Below, piece by piece: positions 56,001 to 64,000 of a DNA stretch of 64,000 nucleotides. The position numbers and the translations under genes are program-made. Numbering within the stretch: position 1 is the stretch's first letter; every line of letters starts with the position of its first letter. Source of the stretch: Acidobacteria bacterium UBA823 (lineage in GTDB: Bacteria; Acidobacteriota; Vicinamibacteria; Vicinamibacterales; UBA823); the NCBI GenBank assembly GCA_002296225.1, contig DBHR01000105.1, positions 1 through 64,000 of the forward strand. Reading direction: 5' to 3'. A model generated the notes under the pieces. The model did no database searches. It was not told where the DNA came from and worked only from the letters and a program-made list of their open reading frames with translations.

Positions 56001-58562
56001 CTAGAACGAAGCACCGACGACGAATCGGAAATTGAAGGTCCCCTCCGGTCGAAAATTATTGTCGAGAACGCCCGAACGCTGCGGGTTGTACGCAAAAATC
56101 AGTCTGAGCGGTATGTTCATAACCGGCATGAGAAAGCGCACTTCGGCGCCCGTCGACGTCTTGAGGTCCTTGAGCGCGAAGCCCTTGCCGGCTTCCTGCA
56201 CCTGCCCGGTGTCATAGAAGAGAACCAACCGCGCAGGCTCCGCCACCGTGATTATGTACTCGCCAGTGAAAAGCAGGCTTTTATCGCCACCAAGCACAAG
56301 CCCGGTCGCAGCGTCGCGGGGCCCGACGGTGCGCAGGTCGAATCCGCGGATGCTGTACTCGCCTCCTAGGTAGAGCCGCTCGAAGATCGGAAGCGTTGTC
56401 GTGTCGCCGAATGCCACCTTGTACTCGCTTTCAAAACGAAGCCCGAACGAGGTCGCTGGGGTATGCGGGATGTACCAAACGGTCTCAATGCGGGGACTGT
56501 AGAAACTGGTGTTACCACCCACCCCCGCGTACTCGAACGCCAAGACGATCCGCTTGCCCGCGCTCGGAAAAATTGGATGGTTAACCGTGTTATGAATAAA
56601 CCCAGGCGTTACCTTGCTGACCGTCCGCCTGCCACCCATTCCGAGGAGCAACGAATCCTGGAGATACGGATTGTATTGGAGCAGCAGCGGGTCCATGAAT
56701 AGCGGATTAAGGTCGCTAACGGTCGTTCCCTCGAAACTGTAACCAAACGACAGACGCGTGAAATTGGCGATCGGCTTACTAACGTTGAAATTGGCTCCTA
56801 CTGACTTCTGCGTGAACTGTCCGGTCCACTCCAGCTTTGTTTTATACACGCTGGCGCCCGCAGCCACGTTACTGTTCAAAACAAAATTTTCGGTGACTCC
56901 TAATACCAAATTTTGCGCGCGCGTGCCGTGCATCAGGTTCAGGGTCAACGCCGTGCCGCGGCCCAGGAAGTTTGAGGTGCCAAAGGCCAAGTGCGCGAAG
57001 AACCCGTCCCACTCGGACACACCGGCGCCGAAACTGATTTGGTTCCGGTTCTGCTCCTCGAGTGGGAACCTCAGATTGACCTCGCCCTCACTGCCCTCTT
57101 CTTCGCTCTTCTCGACGTCAACAGCATCTTCCTCGAGCGGCAGGAAGTATCCGAGCTGATTCAACCGGCGAACACTTATTTTGAGCCTCTCGGTATCGAA
57201 CACGGCGCCCTCGAAGACCTGAAGCTCCCGTCGAATGACCTTGTCATGCGTCGTCGTATTCCCCGAAAAGTCAATGCGCTTTACGAAGTACTGCTCGCCC
57301 TCCTCCGCCCGAATGACCACATCCACGACCGGTGGGACATCAAGGCGCCGAAAGCTCCCATCAGCCTCTTCGACCTGATCGCGAGGAGCGAGATCGGGAA
57401 ACGCCACGAATTCCATGTAGCCGATGGCGCCGTACATCATCTGCAACCGTTCGATCCCTTCTCGGATCACCTTCTCGTTGTAATAATCCCCTTCTTCAAT
57501 TTCGAACTGAGCTCGGACTGCATCGGCTCGAGCGACCTCGGTTCCATCGAACGTAAGGTCGCCCAGCCGGTATCGAACGTCTTCCTCGATAGGAATCCGC
57601 ATCTTCACGTACCGCTTGAGTCCGTCTTCAGAATTCTCAAGTGTCGTTAACTCGGGCTGGCCAATCTGTGCACGGACGTAGCCCAAATTTCGGTAGTGCA
57701 GGATGATCGCTTCGGCATCCTCGGCGAAGCGATGTTCCTTATAGGTGCCGCGTTTCATGAACCAGTTGAACGGCCAGATCGGAAACGGCAATCTATTCGC
57801 CGTCATCTGCTTGCGCAGCGTTCGGTCGCTCTGGTCCTCGTTGCCGGCAAACTCGATCTCCCGGAGCCGGGCTTCCGGTCCGTCCTCGATCGTGAAGACA
57901 AGACGTACTCGCTTCGGACCACCAGCAACAGGATCGACACTGTGCGTTACCACGGGATCGTGGTAGCCCGCCTCGGCGAGCATCACCCGTAGAATCGTTT
58001 TGGCCTTCTGAATGAGTGCCGTGTCGACAAACGTATCAAGCTGAATCGTAGCCTCAGCCTGTACCAACATTTCCTCAATCTTCGTTCGCTCAAGCGCCTC
58101 GGACCCGTTGAATTCGACAATGCGGACTCGCTCGCGTTCTTCTATGTTGTAGATAATGTTACGGCCGATGACGCCGTTCGGATACGGCTCGTCGTTGTAC
58201 TCAATCGTAAGATCATCAATGAATCCCGTCTCCCACAAATTCCTGAAGTCGCTGAGTACCCGTTGCTCGTCATACTCCAACCAGACGTTTTCCGACGGAC
58301 GGCTCGGGCGTGTCTCGATATAGAAGAGATAGGTGGCTGGCTCAATTGAAGGCACGTTGCCTTGCGCAGGAAAAGCAATCTGGATCGTCCGTACAACGGG
58401 TGGTGAATCGACCGGGGGTGTCGGCTGATCCTGCTGTGCGTCAGCGGCCACCCGTTCAGTCGCCGTCACCGGCTGAGCCAGCACCGATGTCGGCCACGCA
58501 GCCGCGGACAGGGTCAACAAGGCTAACACCGTCCTCAGCGTTGATGTGGGTATCCCTTGCAT
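56001..58562 (-). CDS. bamA: Outer-membrane protein assembly factor BamA
   Basis: An 853-residue outer-membrane protein, the core of the BAM complex that inserts beta-barrels. A signal peptide ends after VLAQP, several POTRA-like repeats fill the first half (for example YRLGDLTFDGTEVARADAV and YFVKRIDFSGNTTTHDKVIRREL, here in family-typical positions), and the barrel half carries YSIRGFDLRTVGPRDA and the final phenylalanine (VVGASF). ATG at 58562 has an AGGGA ribosome site; ATGs at 58586 and 58646 are alternatives. A 117-base gap separates it from clpC. Confidence 0.95.
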   Translation of the reverse strand: MQGIPTSTLRTVLALLTLSAAAWPTSVLAQPVTATERVAADAQQDQPTPPVDSPPVVRTIQIAFPAQGNVPSIEPATYLFYIETRPSRPSENVWLEYDEQRVLSDFRNLWETGFIDDLTIEYNDEPYPNGVIGRNIIYNIEERERVRIVEFNGSEALERTKIEEMLVQAEATIQLDTFVDTALIQKAKTILRVMLAEAGYHDPVVTHSVDPVAGGPKRVRLVFTIEDGPEARLREIEFAGNEDQSDRTLRKQMTANRLPFPIWPFNWFMKRGTYKEHRFAEDAEAIILHYRNLGYVRAQIGQPELTTLENSEDGLKRYVKMRIPIEEDVRYRLGDLTFDGTEVARADAVRAQFEIEEGDYYNEKVIREGIERLQMMYGAIGYMEFVAFPDLAPRDQVEEADGSFRRLDVPPVVDVVIRAEEGEQYFVKRIDFSGNTTTHDKVIRRELQVFEGAVFDTERLKISVRRLNQLGYFLPLEEDAVDVEKSEEEGSEGEVNLRFPLEEQNRNQISFGAGVSEWDGFFAHLAFGTSNFLGRGTALTLNLMHGTRAQNLVLGVTENFVLNSNVAAGASVYKTKLEWTGQFTQKSVGANFNVSKPIANFTRLSFGYSFEGTTVSDLNPLFMDPLLLQYNPYLQDSLLLGMGGRRTVSKVTPGFIHNTVNHPIFPSAGKRIVLAFEYAGVGGNTSFYSPRIETVWYIPHTPATSFGLRFESEYKVAFGDTTTLPIFERLYLGGEYSIRGFDLRTVGPRDAATGLVLGGDKSLLFTGEYIITVAEPARLVLFYDTGQVQEAGKGFALKDLKTSTGAEVRFLMPVMNIPLRLIFAYNPQRSGVLDNNFRPEGTFNFRFVVGASF

Positions 58563-58679
58563 CTGCTCGATCCCTACGTGCCGCATGGCCCATTTGCCCG
58601 TTTCATACTTGCCCTGCCCGAGCCAGGCCATTGGCCTCGGTGACACTCAGGTAGACTGCGACCGGCCGCTCTCTAAATG

Positions 58680-61124
58680 TTAGACGTCGCGAATCAGCCG
58701 ACGGCTTTCGAAAGCGCCGTCGGCCGTGCGATAAGTGAGCGCCCCGTCGTTGAGACCCACCTCAATGTGACCGTCCTTCAATCGACCCCGAATCAACTCC
58801 TCCGACAGCGGGTCCTCGACGTAACGCTGGATGGCGCGACGCAGTGGCCGCGCCCCATACGAGCGGTCCTTGCACGTCTGGTCGATAATCCAGCGAAGCG
58901 CATCGGGTGCTAGGGTGACCCGCAACTGACGATCCCCAAGGTGGTCATTGAGCTGGGCAACCAGCAGCCTCGTGATTTGTTCGAGGTCGGCATCGGACAA
59001 AGCCTCAAACACGATCGTCTCGTCGATCCGGTTGATGAATTCAGGATTGAAGATGCGCTTGACCTCGCTCAACACCATATCGTTAACGCTGCGGCTGATC
59101 TCCTTCGCGTCAGCGGACTGAAACCCGAGCGACGCCTTCTTCTGCATATGCCGCGCCCCGATGTTCGACGTCATGATCAGGATTGTGTTCTTGAAATTGA
59201 CGCGATTTCCTAGCCCATCGGTTAGATGCCCTTCCTCAAACACCTGCAGCAGGATGTTAAACAGGTCAGGGTGCGCCTTCTCGATTTCGTCGAGGAGCAC
59301 CACGGAATATGGGTTTCGCTTCACCTTTTCGGTGAGCTGCCCACCCTCCTCATACCCCACGTAGCCCGGCGGCGAGCCGATCAGCTTCGATACAGAGTGC
59401 TTCTCCATGTACTCGGACATGTCGAATCGGATGAGAGCCGAGTCAGCCCCAAACAGGAAATTCGCCAACGCCCGGGCCAGTTCGGTCTTGCCGACCCCAG
59501 TCGGCCCAAGAAACACGAAGCTACCAACTGGTCGGGTGGGCGCCTTCAGGCCGGCACGCGACCGTCGAATCGCGCGCGATAGCGCTGAGACCGCCTTATC
59601 CTGGCTAACAACACGACGGTGCAGCTCCTCTTCCATCCGGAGAAGTTTGTCGCTCTCGTCCTCGTTGATGGCTGTAAGCGGCACACCGGTCCAGCTGGAA
59701 ACAACTTCATCAATCTCTTGTTTGCCGACGCTTGCCCGGCGTGTAGTTGACTTCACGTCAAATTTCTCCCGGACGAACTGGAGACTCTCTCGCGCGATGA
59801 CCTCCTGCTCCCGGAAGAACTGCGCCTTCTCGTAGTCCTTTTGGGCGGCAGCGCTTTCCATCTGCTCGACCGCAACCCGGATACTCTTGTTGATTTCGCC
59901 GAATTCCTCACTGTGACCAGCGTCGCGTAGCTTAGCGCGTGCGCCGGCCTCGTCAACGAGGTCGATCGCCTTGTCCGGCAGGAACCGATTAGTGATGTAG
60001 CGACTCGACTGATAAACCGCCGCGTCGAGTGCTTCTTCCGTGTACTCCACGTGATGGAACGCCTCATAGCGATCTTTCACGCCGGACAGGATCTGTATGG
60101 TCTCGTCTTCGGTGGGCGGGTCTACCTTCACCGCTTGGAAGCGCCGCTCAAGCGACCGATCCTTCTCGATGTACTTCCGGTACTCAGCCGGCGTAGTAGC
60201 ACCGATACAGCGGATCTCGCCGCGAGAGAGCGCAGGCTTGAGGATGTTCGCCGCATCTAAGGAACCTTCAGCTGAGCCAGCACCCACGAGCGTGTGCAGT
60301 TCATCAATGAAAACGATGATATTCTGATTTTCGGTCAGTTCTTTCATGATCGCCTTCAGGCGCTCTTCGAACTGGCCCCGATACTTCGTACCCGCAACGA
60401 TGAGCGAGATATCAAGCGCCAGCAGACACTTGTCACCGAGGAAGTGCGGAACGTCACCCCGTGCGATCTTCTGGGCTAAGCCCTCAACGATCGCGGTTTT
60501 TCCCACGCCAGGTTCCCCAATGAAAACCGCGTTGTTTTTCGTGCGGCGACAGAGCACCTGCTGCACGCGCTCCAGCTCTACCTCGCGGCCGACGAGCGGG
60601 TCCAACTCACCCTTCATGGCCGAGTCGGTAAGATCGCGCGAGAATTCAGCCAAAAGTGGAGTCTCTTTCACTCGCGTGACGGTCGTCTTCTCGTTGAGTA
60701 ACGCTACAACGTCCTCGCGGACACCGTTGAGCCGCATCCCTTGTTCCATGAGGATCGAGGCCGCCACGGAGTGCTCTTCGCGCAGGATGCCCAGCAGGAG
60801 ATGCTCGGTGCCAATGTAGTTATGTAGCAACCGATCGGCTTCTTCGGCCGCAAACTGGAGCACGCGCTTGGTCTCTCCGCTGAATGGGATCTCCACCGAC
60901 GTCGAGACCTTCTCCCGGAAGATCGTGTGGCCCACAATTTCCTTCCGGATTGTTTCAAATGAGAGATGGGAACGTGCGACGATCCGACTCGTGAGTCCCT
61001 TGCCCTCACGGATCAGTCCTAAGAGCAGATGTTCGGTCTCGATCGAGATGCTGCCGAGTTGACTCGCCTCGTAGCGCGCAAAGAACAGCACACGCCGAGC
61101 CCGTTCTGTATACCGTTCGAACAT
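58680..61124 (-). CDS. clpC: ATP-dependent Clp protease ATP-binding subunit (ClpC type)
   Basis: An 814-residue AAA+ unfoldase of the ClpC group that feeds substrates to ClpP. It has the double N-terminal Clp repeat (residues 1-150), a first AAA+ module with [17 protein letters not shown], a middle UVR-like coiled region ([22 protein letters not shown] split from the M domain), and a second module with [18 protein letters not shown] at 61124 opens with [16 protein letters not shown], the usual ClpC start. A -10 element is upstream. No mcsA or mcsB is nearby. Confidence 0.96.
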   Translation of the reverse strand: MFERYTERARRVLFFARYEASQLGSISIETEHLLLGLIREGKGLTSRIVARSHLSFETIRKEIVGHTIFREKVSTSVEIPFSGETKRVLQFAAEEADRLLHNYIGTEHLLLGILREEHSVAASILMEQGMRLNGVREDVVALLNEKTTVTRVKETPLLAEFSRDLTDSAMKGELDPLVGREVELERVQQVLCRRTKNNAVFIGEPGVGKTAIVEGLAQKIARGDVPHFLGDKCLLALDISLIVAGTKYRGQFEERLKAIMKELTENQNIIVFIDELHTLVGAGSAEGSLDAANILKPALSRGEIRCIGATTPAEYRKYIEKDRSLERRFQAVKVDPPTEDETIQILSGVKDRYEAFHHVEYTEEALDAAVYQSSRYITNRFLPDKAIDLVDEAGARAKLRDAGHSEEFGEINKSIRVAVEQMESAAAQKDYEKAQFFREQEVIARESLQFVREKFDVKSTTRRASVGKQEIDEVVSSWTGVPLTAINEDESDKLLRMEEELHRRVVSQDKAVSALSRAIRRSRAGLKAPTRPVGSFVFLGPTGVGKTELARALANFLFGADSALIRFDMSEYMEKHSVSKLIGSPPGYVGYEEGGQLTEKVKRNPYSVVLLDEIEKAHPDLFNILLQVFEEGHLTDGLGNRVNFKNTILIMTSNIGARHMQKKASLGFQSADAKEISRSVNDMVLSEVKRIFNPEFINRIDETIVFEALSDADLEQITRLLVAQLNDHLGDRQLRVTLAPDALRWIIDQTCKDRSYGARPLRRAIQRYVEDPLSEELIRGRLKDGHIEVGLNDGALTYRTADGAFESRRLIRDV

Positions 61125-61188
61125 CCCGATCTCAATTCGCGACTGGGGAACCGCTCCCATAGTGAAGAGCACGTCCCACAAAAGCCCC

Positions 61189-61217
61189 ATTATACGGCAT
61201 CGACCGCCTTGGATAAG
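61189..61217 (-). promoter_or_regulatory. Promoter-like element upstream of clpC
   Basis: On the minus strand a perfect TATAAT lies at 61189-61194, 64 bases ahead of the clpC ATG. A weak -35 (TTATCC) is about 17 bases upstream of it. Together they form a plausible sigma-70-type promoter inside the 241 bases between lolD and clpC. Confidence 0.45.
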
Positions 61218-61365
61218 GAGCTCATGTGCCGTAACTTATTCATTTTCCTAAATCTTGCGGCCACGGTGTCGCACGTTTGCGACTGGGGCCAGAGCCGTAG
61301 CCCACCGGGTCGGCCGATAAACGAGGCCTGGACGAAAGGCACCCCCGGCCCGAACGCCTATCAGA

Positions 61366-62040
61366 TCACGCCGGCCACAGCCGACCCGACTCAAGCCTCA
61401 GCACACGGTCGCAGCCGTCAGCCAGCCGCATGTTATGCGTAGCAATGATGGAGGTGAGCTGCTGTTCGCGATGTATTTCGCGGAGCAGTTCGTGAAGAAC
61501 GCGAGCCGTTGCCTCGTCGAGGTCTCCGGTCGGCTCATCGGCCAGCAGAAGGACTGGTTCCATCGTGAGCGCCCTAGCAATCGCCACCCGCTGTTGCTCA
61601 CCACCAGACAACATCCCTGGACGGTGGTCGAGCCGAGCACCCAAGCCCACCCGTTCGAGAAGCGCCGTCGCTTGAGGGCGCGCGTCGTCTGGCGTCTTCC
61701 TGGCGATACGCAGTGGCATCTCGGCGTTCTCGAGCGCCGTGAACTCAGGGAGAAGATGATGAAACTGAAAAATAAAGCCGACTTGTGAGTGCCGAAAGCC
61801 AACACGCTCCGCATCCGAGAGGGTCGCAACGTCGACGCCACCAATCCGGATAGAACCATCATCAACGGAATCAAGTCCACCCAACAGGTGCAACAACGTG
61901 CTCTTCCCAACGCCGGATGCGCCCACGATGGCGACCATCTCACCCGTGTCGACAGCAAGCTCGAGGTCCCGGAGCACCGGTATGGGGCCACGCTGTGCCA
62001 AATACGACTTCGATAGCCGAGCGACCTCGATATACGGCAT
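61366..62040 (-). CDS. lolD: Lipoprotein-releasing ABC transporter ATP-binding protein LolD
   Basis: A 224-residue ATPase of the Lol system that drives release of outer-membrane lipoproteins from the inner membrane. It has Walker A GASGVGKSTLLHLLGG, Q-loop region VGFIFQFHHLLPEFTALEN, signature LSGGEQQRVAIARAL, Walker B LLADEPTGDLD and the switch histidine in IIATHN. Family members of the MacB type look alike, but the adjacent LolC/E gene fixes the assignment. It starts five bases after that gene. Confidence 0.94.
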   Translation of the reverse strand: MPYIEVARLSKSYLAQRGPIPVLRDLELAVDTGEMVAIVGASGVGKSTLLHLLGGLDSVDDGSIRIGGVDVATLSDAERVGFRHSQVGFIFQFHHLLPEFTALENAEMPLRIARKTPDDARPQATALLERVGLGARLDHRPGMLSGGEQQRVAIARALTMEPVLLLADEPTGDLDEATARVLHELLREIHREQQLTSIIATHNMRLADGCDRVLRLESGRLWPA

Positions 62041-62045
62041 ACCGT

Positions 62046-63281
62046 TTACTGGTACCGCAGCGCCTGCGCGGGATCGAGCCTAGAGGCTTGACGGGATGGA
62101 TAGATCGTGGCGACAAAGCAGACGGCGATCGCCGACGCCAGCACCCACACGATGTCAAACGGCTCCAGCGTGAAGGGCACGTAAGTCACCTGATACACGT
62201 CACTTGGCAACTGTACCAACTCGTACCGGTCAAGAATCTCAGTCGCGGCCACGCCTCCAATCGCGCCAGCCACTGTGCCAACAAATCCGATAATTAATCC
62301 CTGCAACATGAAGATCACCGTGATGCTCCTAGCGCTCGTCCCCATCGTCTTGAGAATCGCGATATCTCGGCTCTTATCCATGACAAGCAGAATGAGCGAC
62401 GCGACGATGTTGAGCGCAGCGACCAGCACGACCAGGCCGACGGTGATCGAGATCGCCATCTTCTCGAGCAAGAGTGCCGAAAAGAGCGACCGGTTCAGAT
62501 CGGACCAGTCCTGGGTTAAGTAACTCGAGCCGAACTCCCGCATAATCGACGCCGCGACATCGGGTGCCGCGTACAAGTCGTCAACCTTGAGTTCTAGAAA
62601 TTCGGCACCCGGGCGATCCAATAACCTAGCAGCCACGTCGAGCCGCACGTAGCCGTAGGCCGTATCGAACTGGTGGAATCCCATGTCGAAGATGCCGACA
62701 ACACGGAAGCGTCTAGCACGAGGCATCACGCCAAGCGGCGTCAGCCTTCCTTTCGGCGTCAGCAGCGTGACCTCGTCACCGACGAACGCCCCGAGCTTAG
62801 CCGCGAGCCCATTACCGATGACAAGGCCCTCAGGCGCGCCGGGACCCGGCGGTGCGAGCGCATCGAGGCTGCCGTCAAAGATTGCGGATCCGATTTCAGT
62901 GACCTCCACCTCAAGATCGGGCTCGATCCCCTTGACGGTGATGAACGCCTCACCCGTATCAGTCGTCGCCAGAGCCTGGCCCAAAATAACGGGCGCCACG
63001 CCGGTAACCCGAGGTAGCTGACGGAGTCGCTCAAGGTCACTCTCATAATCGGCCATGCCTACCTCGCCGAGCTTCCAGACGTAGACGTGCGCTGCCGAGC
63101 CGACGATCCGATCGCGCAGTTCCTGCTGCAGTCCGGTCATCAGAGCGAGCGCGATGAGCAGCGCCATCACGCCTACTGCCACGCCGATAGTCGAAATGAC
63201 TGAGATTAGGGAAATAAACGCCTGTCGCCGACGGGCCAGCAGATACCGCAGCGCGATGTAGAGTTCAAACGGTAGGCGCAT
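62046..63281 (-). CDS. Lipoprotein-releasing ABC transporter permease LolC/LolE
   Basis: A 411-residue permease. An N-terminal transmembrane helix (ISLISVISTIGVAVGVMALLIALALM as a longer segment) leads to a periplasmic domain of about 200 residues, followed by three C-terminal helices of the FtsX/MacB type, including ITVGLVVLVAALNIVASLIL and the MLQGLIIGFVGTVAGAIGG segment. With one permease gene present, it may work as a homodimer with LolD rather than LolC with LolE. It is 13 bases after lysS. Confidence 0.92.
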   Translation of the reverse strand: MRLPFELYIALRYLLARRRQAFISLISVISTIGVAVGVMALLIALALMTGLQQELRDRIVGSAAHVYVWKLGEVGMADYESDLERLRQLPRVTGVAPVILGQALATTDTGEAFITVKGIEPDLEVEVTEIGSAIFDGSLDALAPPGPGAPEGLVIGNGLAAKLGAFVGDEVTLLTPKGRLTPLGVMPRARRFRVVGIFDMGFHQFDTAYGYVRLDVAARLLDRPGAEFLELKVDDLYAAPDVAASIMREFGSSYLTQDWSDLNRSLFSALLLEKMAISITVGLVVLVAALNIVASLILLVMDKSRDIAILKTMGTSARSITVIFMLQGLIIGFVGTVAGAIGGVAATEILDRYELVQLPSDVYQVTYVPFTLEPFDIVWVLASAIAVCFVATIYPSRQASRLDPAQALRYQ

Positions 63282-63294
63282 AATGGTCAGAGCA

Positions 63295-64000
63295 TCACTC
63301 GCGCCGTGGCCGCATTAGCGGAAAGAGGATGACATCGCGGATCGAATGGCTGTCGGTTAGCAGCATCACCAAACGATCGATGCCAATCCCCTCCCCCGCG
63401 GTCGGAGGCAGGCCGTACTCGAGCGCACGCAGGTAGTCCTCGTCCATGGCATGCGCTTCTAGATCGCCCTTCTGCCGGTTCTGGCGCTGGGCTTCGAAAC
63501 GACGCCGCTGCTCCGCTGGATCGTTCAGCTCGCTAAAAGCGTTGGCAATCTCGAGCCCGCCAGCGTACAGTTCGAACCGCTCGACGGTTTCCGGGTCGTC
63601 GGCCCGCTGCTTCGACAGCGGCGAGATCTCTGTCGGATAGTCGTAGACGAACGTCGGCTGGATAAGCGCAGCTTCGCAGAGTGCCTCAAACAGAACCAGG
63701 ACAATTTTGCCAGCGGGTGCATCGAGCGGAATGTCGACTTCGAGCTGGCTTGCCAACTCTGCGACCGACTCGCGGACGCGGAGCGTGCCATCTTCGATGG
63801 TCCGACCGAGCCGCGCAGACGCCGCCTTTTGCACCGCACTCCGGAGGGACACGCGCGCGTAGGGCGCCGCAAACGAAATCTGGTGCGTACCAAAAGCAAC
63901 CTCGTCCGAGCCCGTCGCGTGCCGCGCGACCTCCGATAGCATCTGCTCAGTCAAATCCATCAAATCCCGATAGTCGCTAAAGGCTTGGTAGAACTCCAGC
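63295..64000 (-). CDS. lysS: Lysine--tRNA ligase (3' part, cut by the window edge)
   Basis: The visible 234 C-terminal residues belong to class II LysRS. They begin at the edge with [14 protein letters not shown] and contain [34 protein letters not shown] and the motif 3 region [14 protein letters not shown], ending FPLMRP-R-R-E. The frame is open to base 64000, so the gene starts outside the window. It is the first in the run lysS-lolC/E-lolD. Confidence 0.95.
   Translation of the reverse strand, partial: LEFYQAFSDYRDLMDLTEQMLSEVARHATGSDEVAFGTHQISFAAPYARVSLRSAVQKAASARLGRTIEDGTLRVRESVAELASQLEVDIPLDAPAGKIVLVLFEALCEAALIQPTFVYDYPTEISPLSKQRADDPETVERFELYAGGLEIANAFSELNDPAEQRRRFEAQRQNRQKGDLEAHAMDEDYLRALEYGLPPTAGEGIGIDRLVMLLTDSHSIRDVILFPLMRPRRE

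Noticed and set aside
61191..61365. Short plus-strand open frame between clpC and lolD
   Set aside because: The frame spans the clpC start, the promoter and the lolD end, has no ribosome site and no recognisable protein features.

Overview
The window looks like chromosomal core genome of a Gram-negative (diderm), fairly GC-rich bacterium. It encodes outer-membrane machinery (BamA, an OmpH/Skp-like chaperone, LptE, a LolC/E-LolD exporter), lipid A enzymes (a FabZ-LpxA fusion, LpxI), a TonB-like protein, the futalosine route to menaquinone (MqnA, MqnC, a deaminase, prenyltransferase, flavin prenyltransferase, methyltransferase) and the bacillithiol enzyme BshC. Together with PEGA-domain and Ser/Thr-kinase proteins this points to Acidobacteriota, perhaps Vicinamibacteria. 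That placement is inference from gene content only. I saw no insertion sequence, prophage, CRISPR array or rRNA, and no gene-free stretch longer than about 300 bases.

Layout. 1-5301, minus strand: tRNA-Cys, tRNA-Gly, a class III aminotransferase coupled to cysS, ribF coupled to a metallo-beta-lactamase hydrolase, and a DUF1844 protein. 5355-6197, plus: mazG. 6233-13942, minus: an orphan tungstate-type binding lipoprotein, carB, carA and, coupled to carA, a membrane-anchored pseudokinase with PEGA domains. 14026-19400, plus: bshC, an XdhC-like protein, hrcA-grpE-dnaJ. 19429-20178, minus: rsmE. 20279-26555, plus: a Ser/Thr kinase with a zinc ribbon, ilvE, recX, alaS, an S4-domain protein, rpsT. 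From 26541 to the right edge every gene is on the minus strand: holA, lptE, leuS; a deacetylase, acyltransferase, ETF-QO and ETF run; fabF-acpP-fabG-fabD-plsX-rpmF-yceD; dgt, deoB, miaA, a TonB-like gene; the menaquinone cluster; the lipid A cluster; ompH, bamA, clpC, lolD, lolC/E and the 3' part of lysS.

How it fits together. Read in the direction of transcription, the right half runs from envelope assembly (lolC/E, lolD, bamA, ompH) through lipid A (fabZ-lpxA, lpxI, a Gfo/Idh dehydrogenase) straight into menaquinone synthesis with overlapping start and stop codons, so outer-membrane and respiratory-quinone genes may share transcripts. ETF and ETF-QO would deliver electrons from acyl-CoA oxidation to that menaquinone.

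Most interesting points: (1) a gene in the place of mqnE whose product resembles aminofutalosine synthase at both ends but has lost the radical-SAM cysteine motif and much of the middle; (2) a transmembrane PEGA pseudokinase translationally coupled to carA; (3) the FabZ-LpxA fusion followed by LpxI and a Gfo/Idh oxidoreductase that could make 3-amino sugar lipid A; (4) several promoter-like -10 elements so close to start codons that some transcripts may be almost leaderless.
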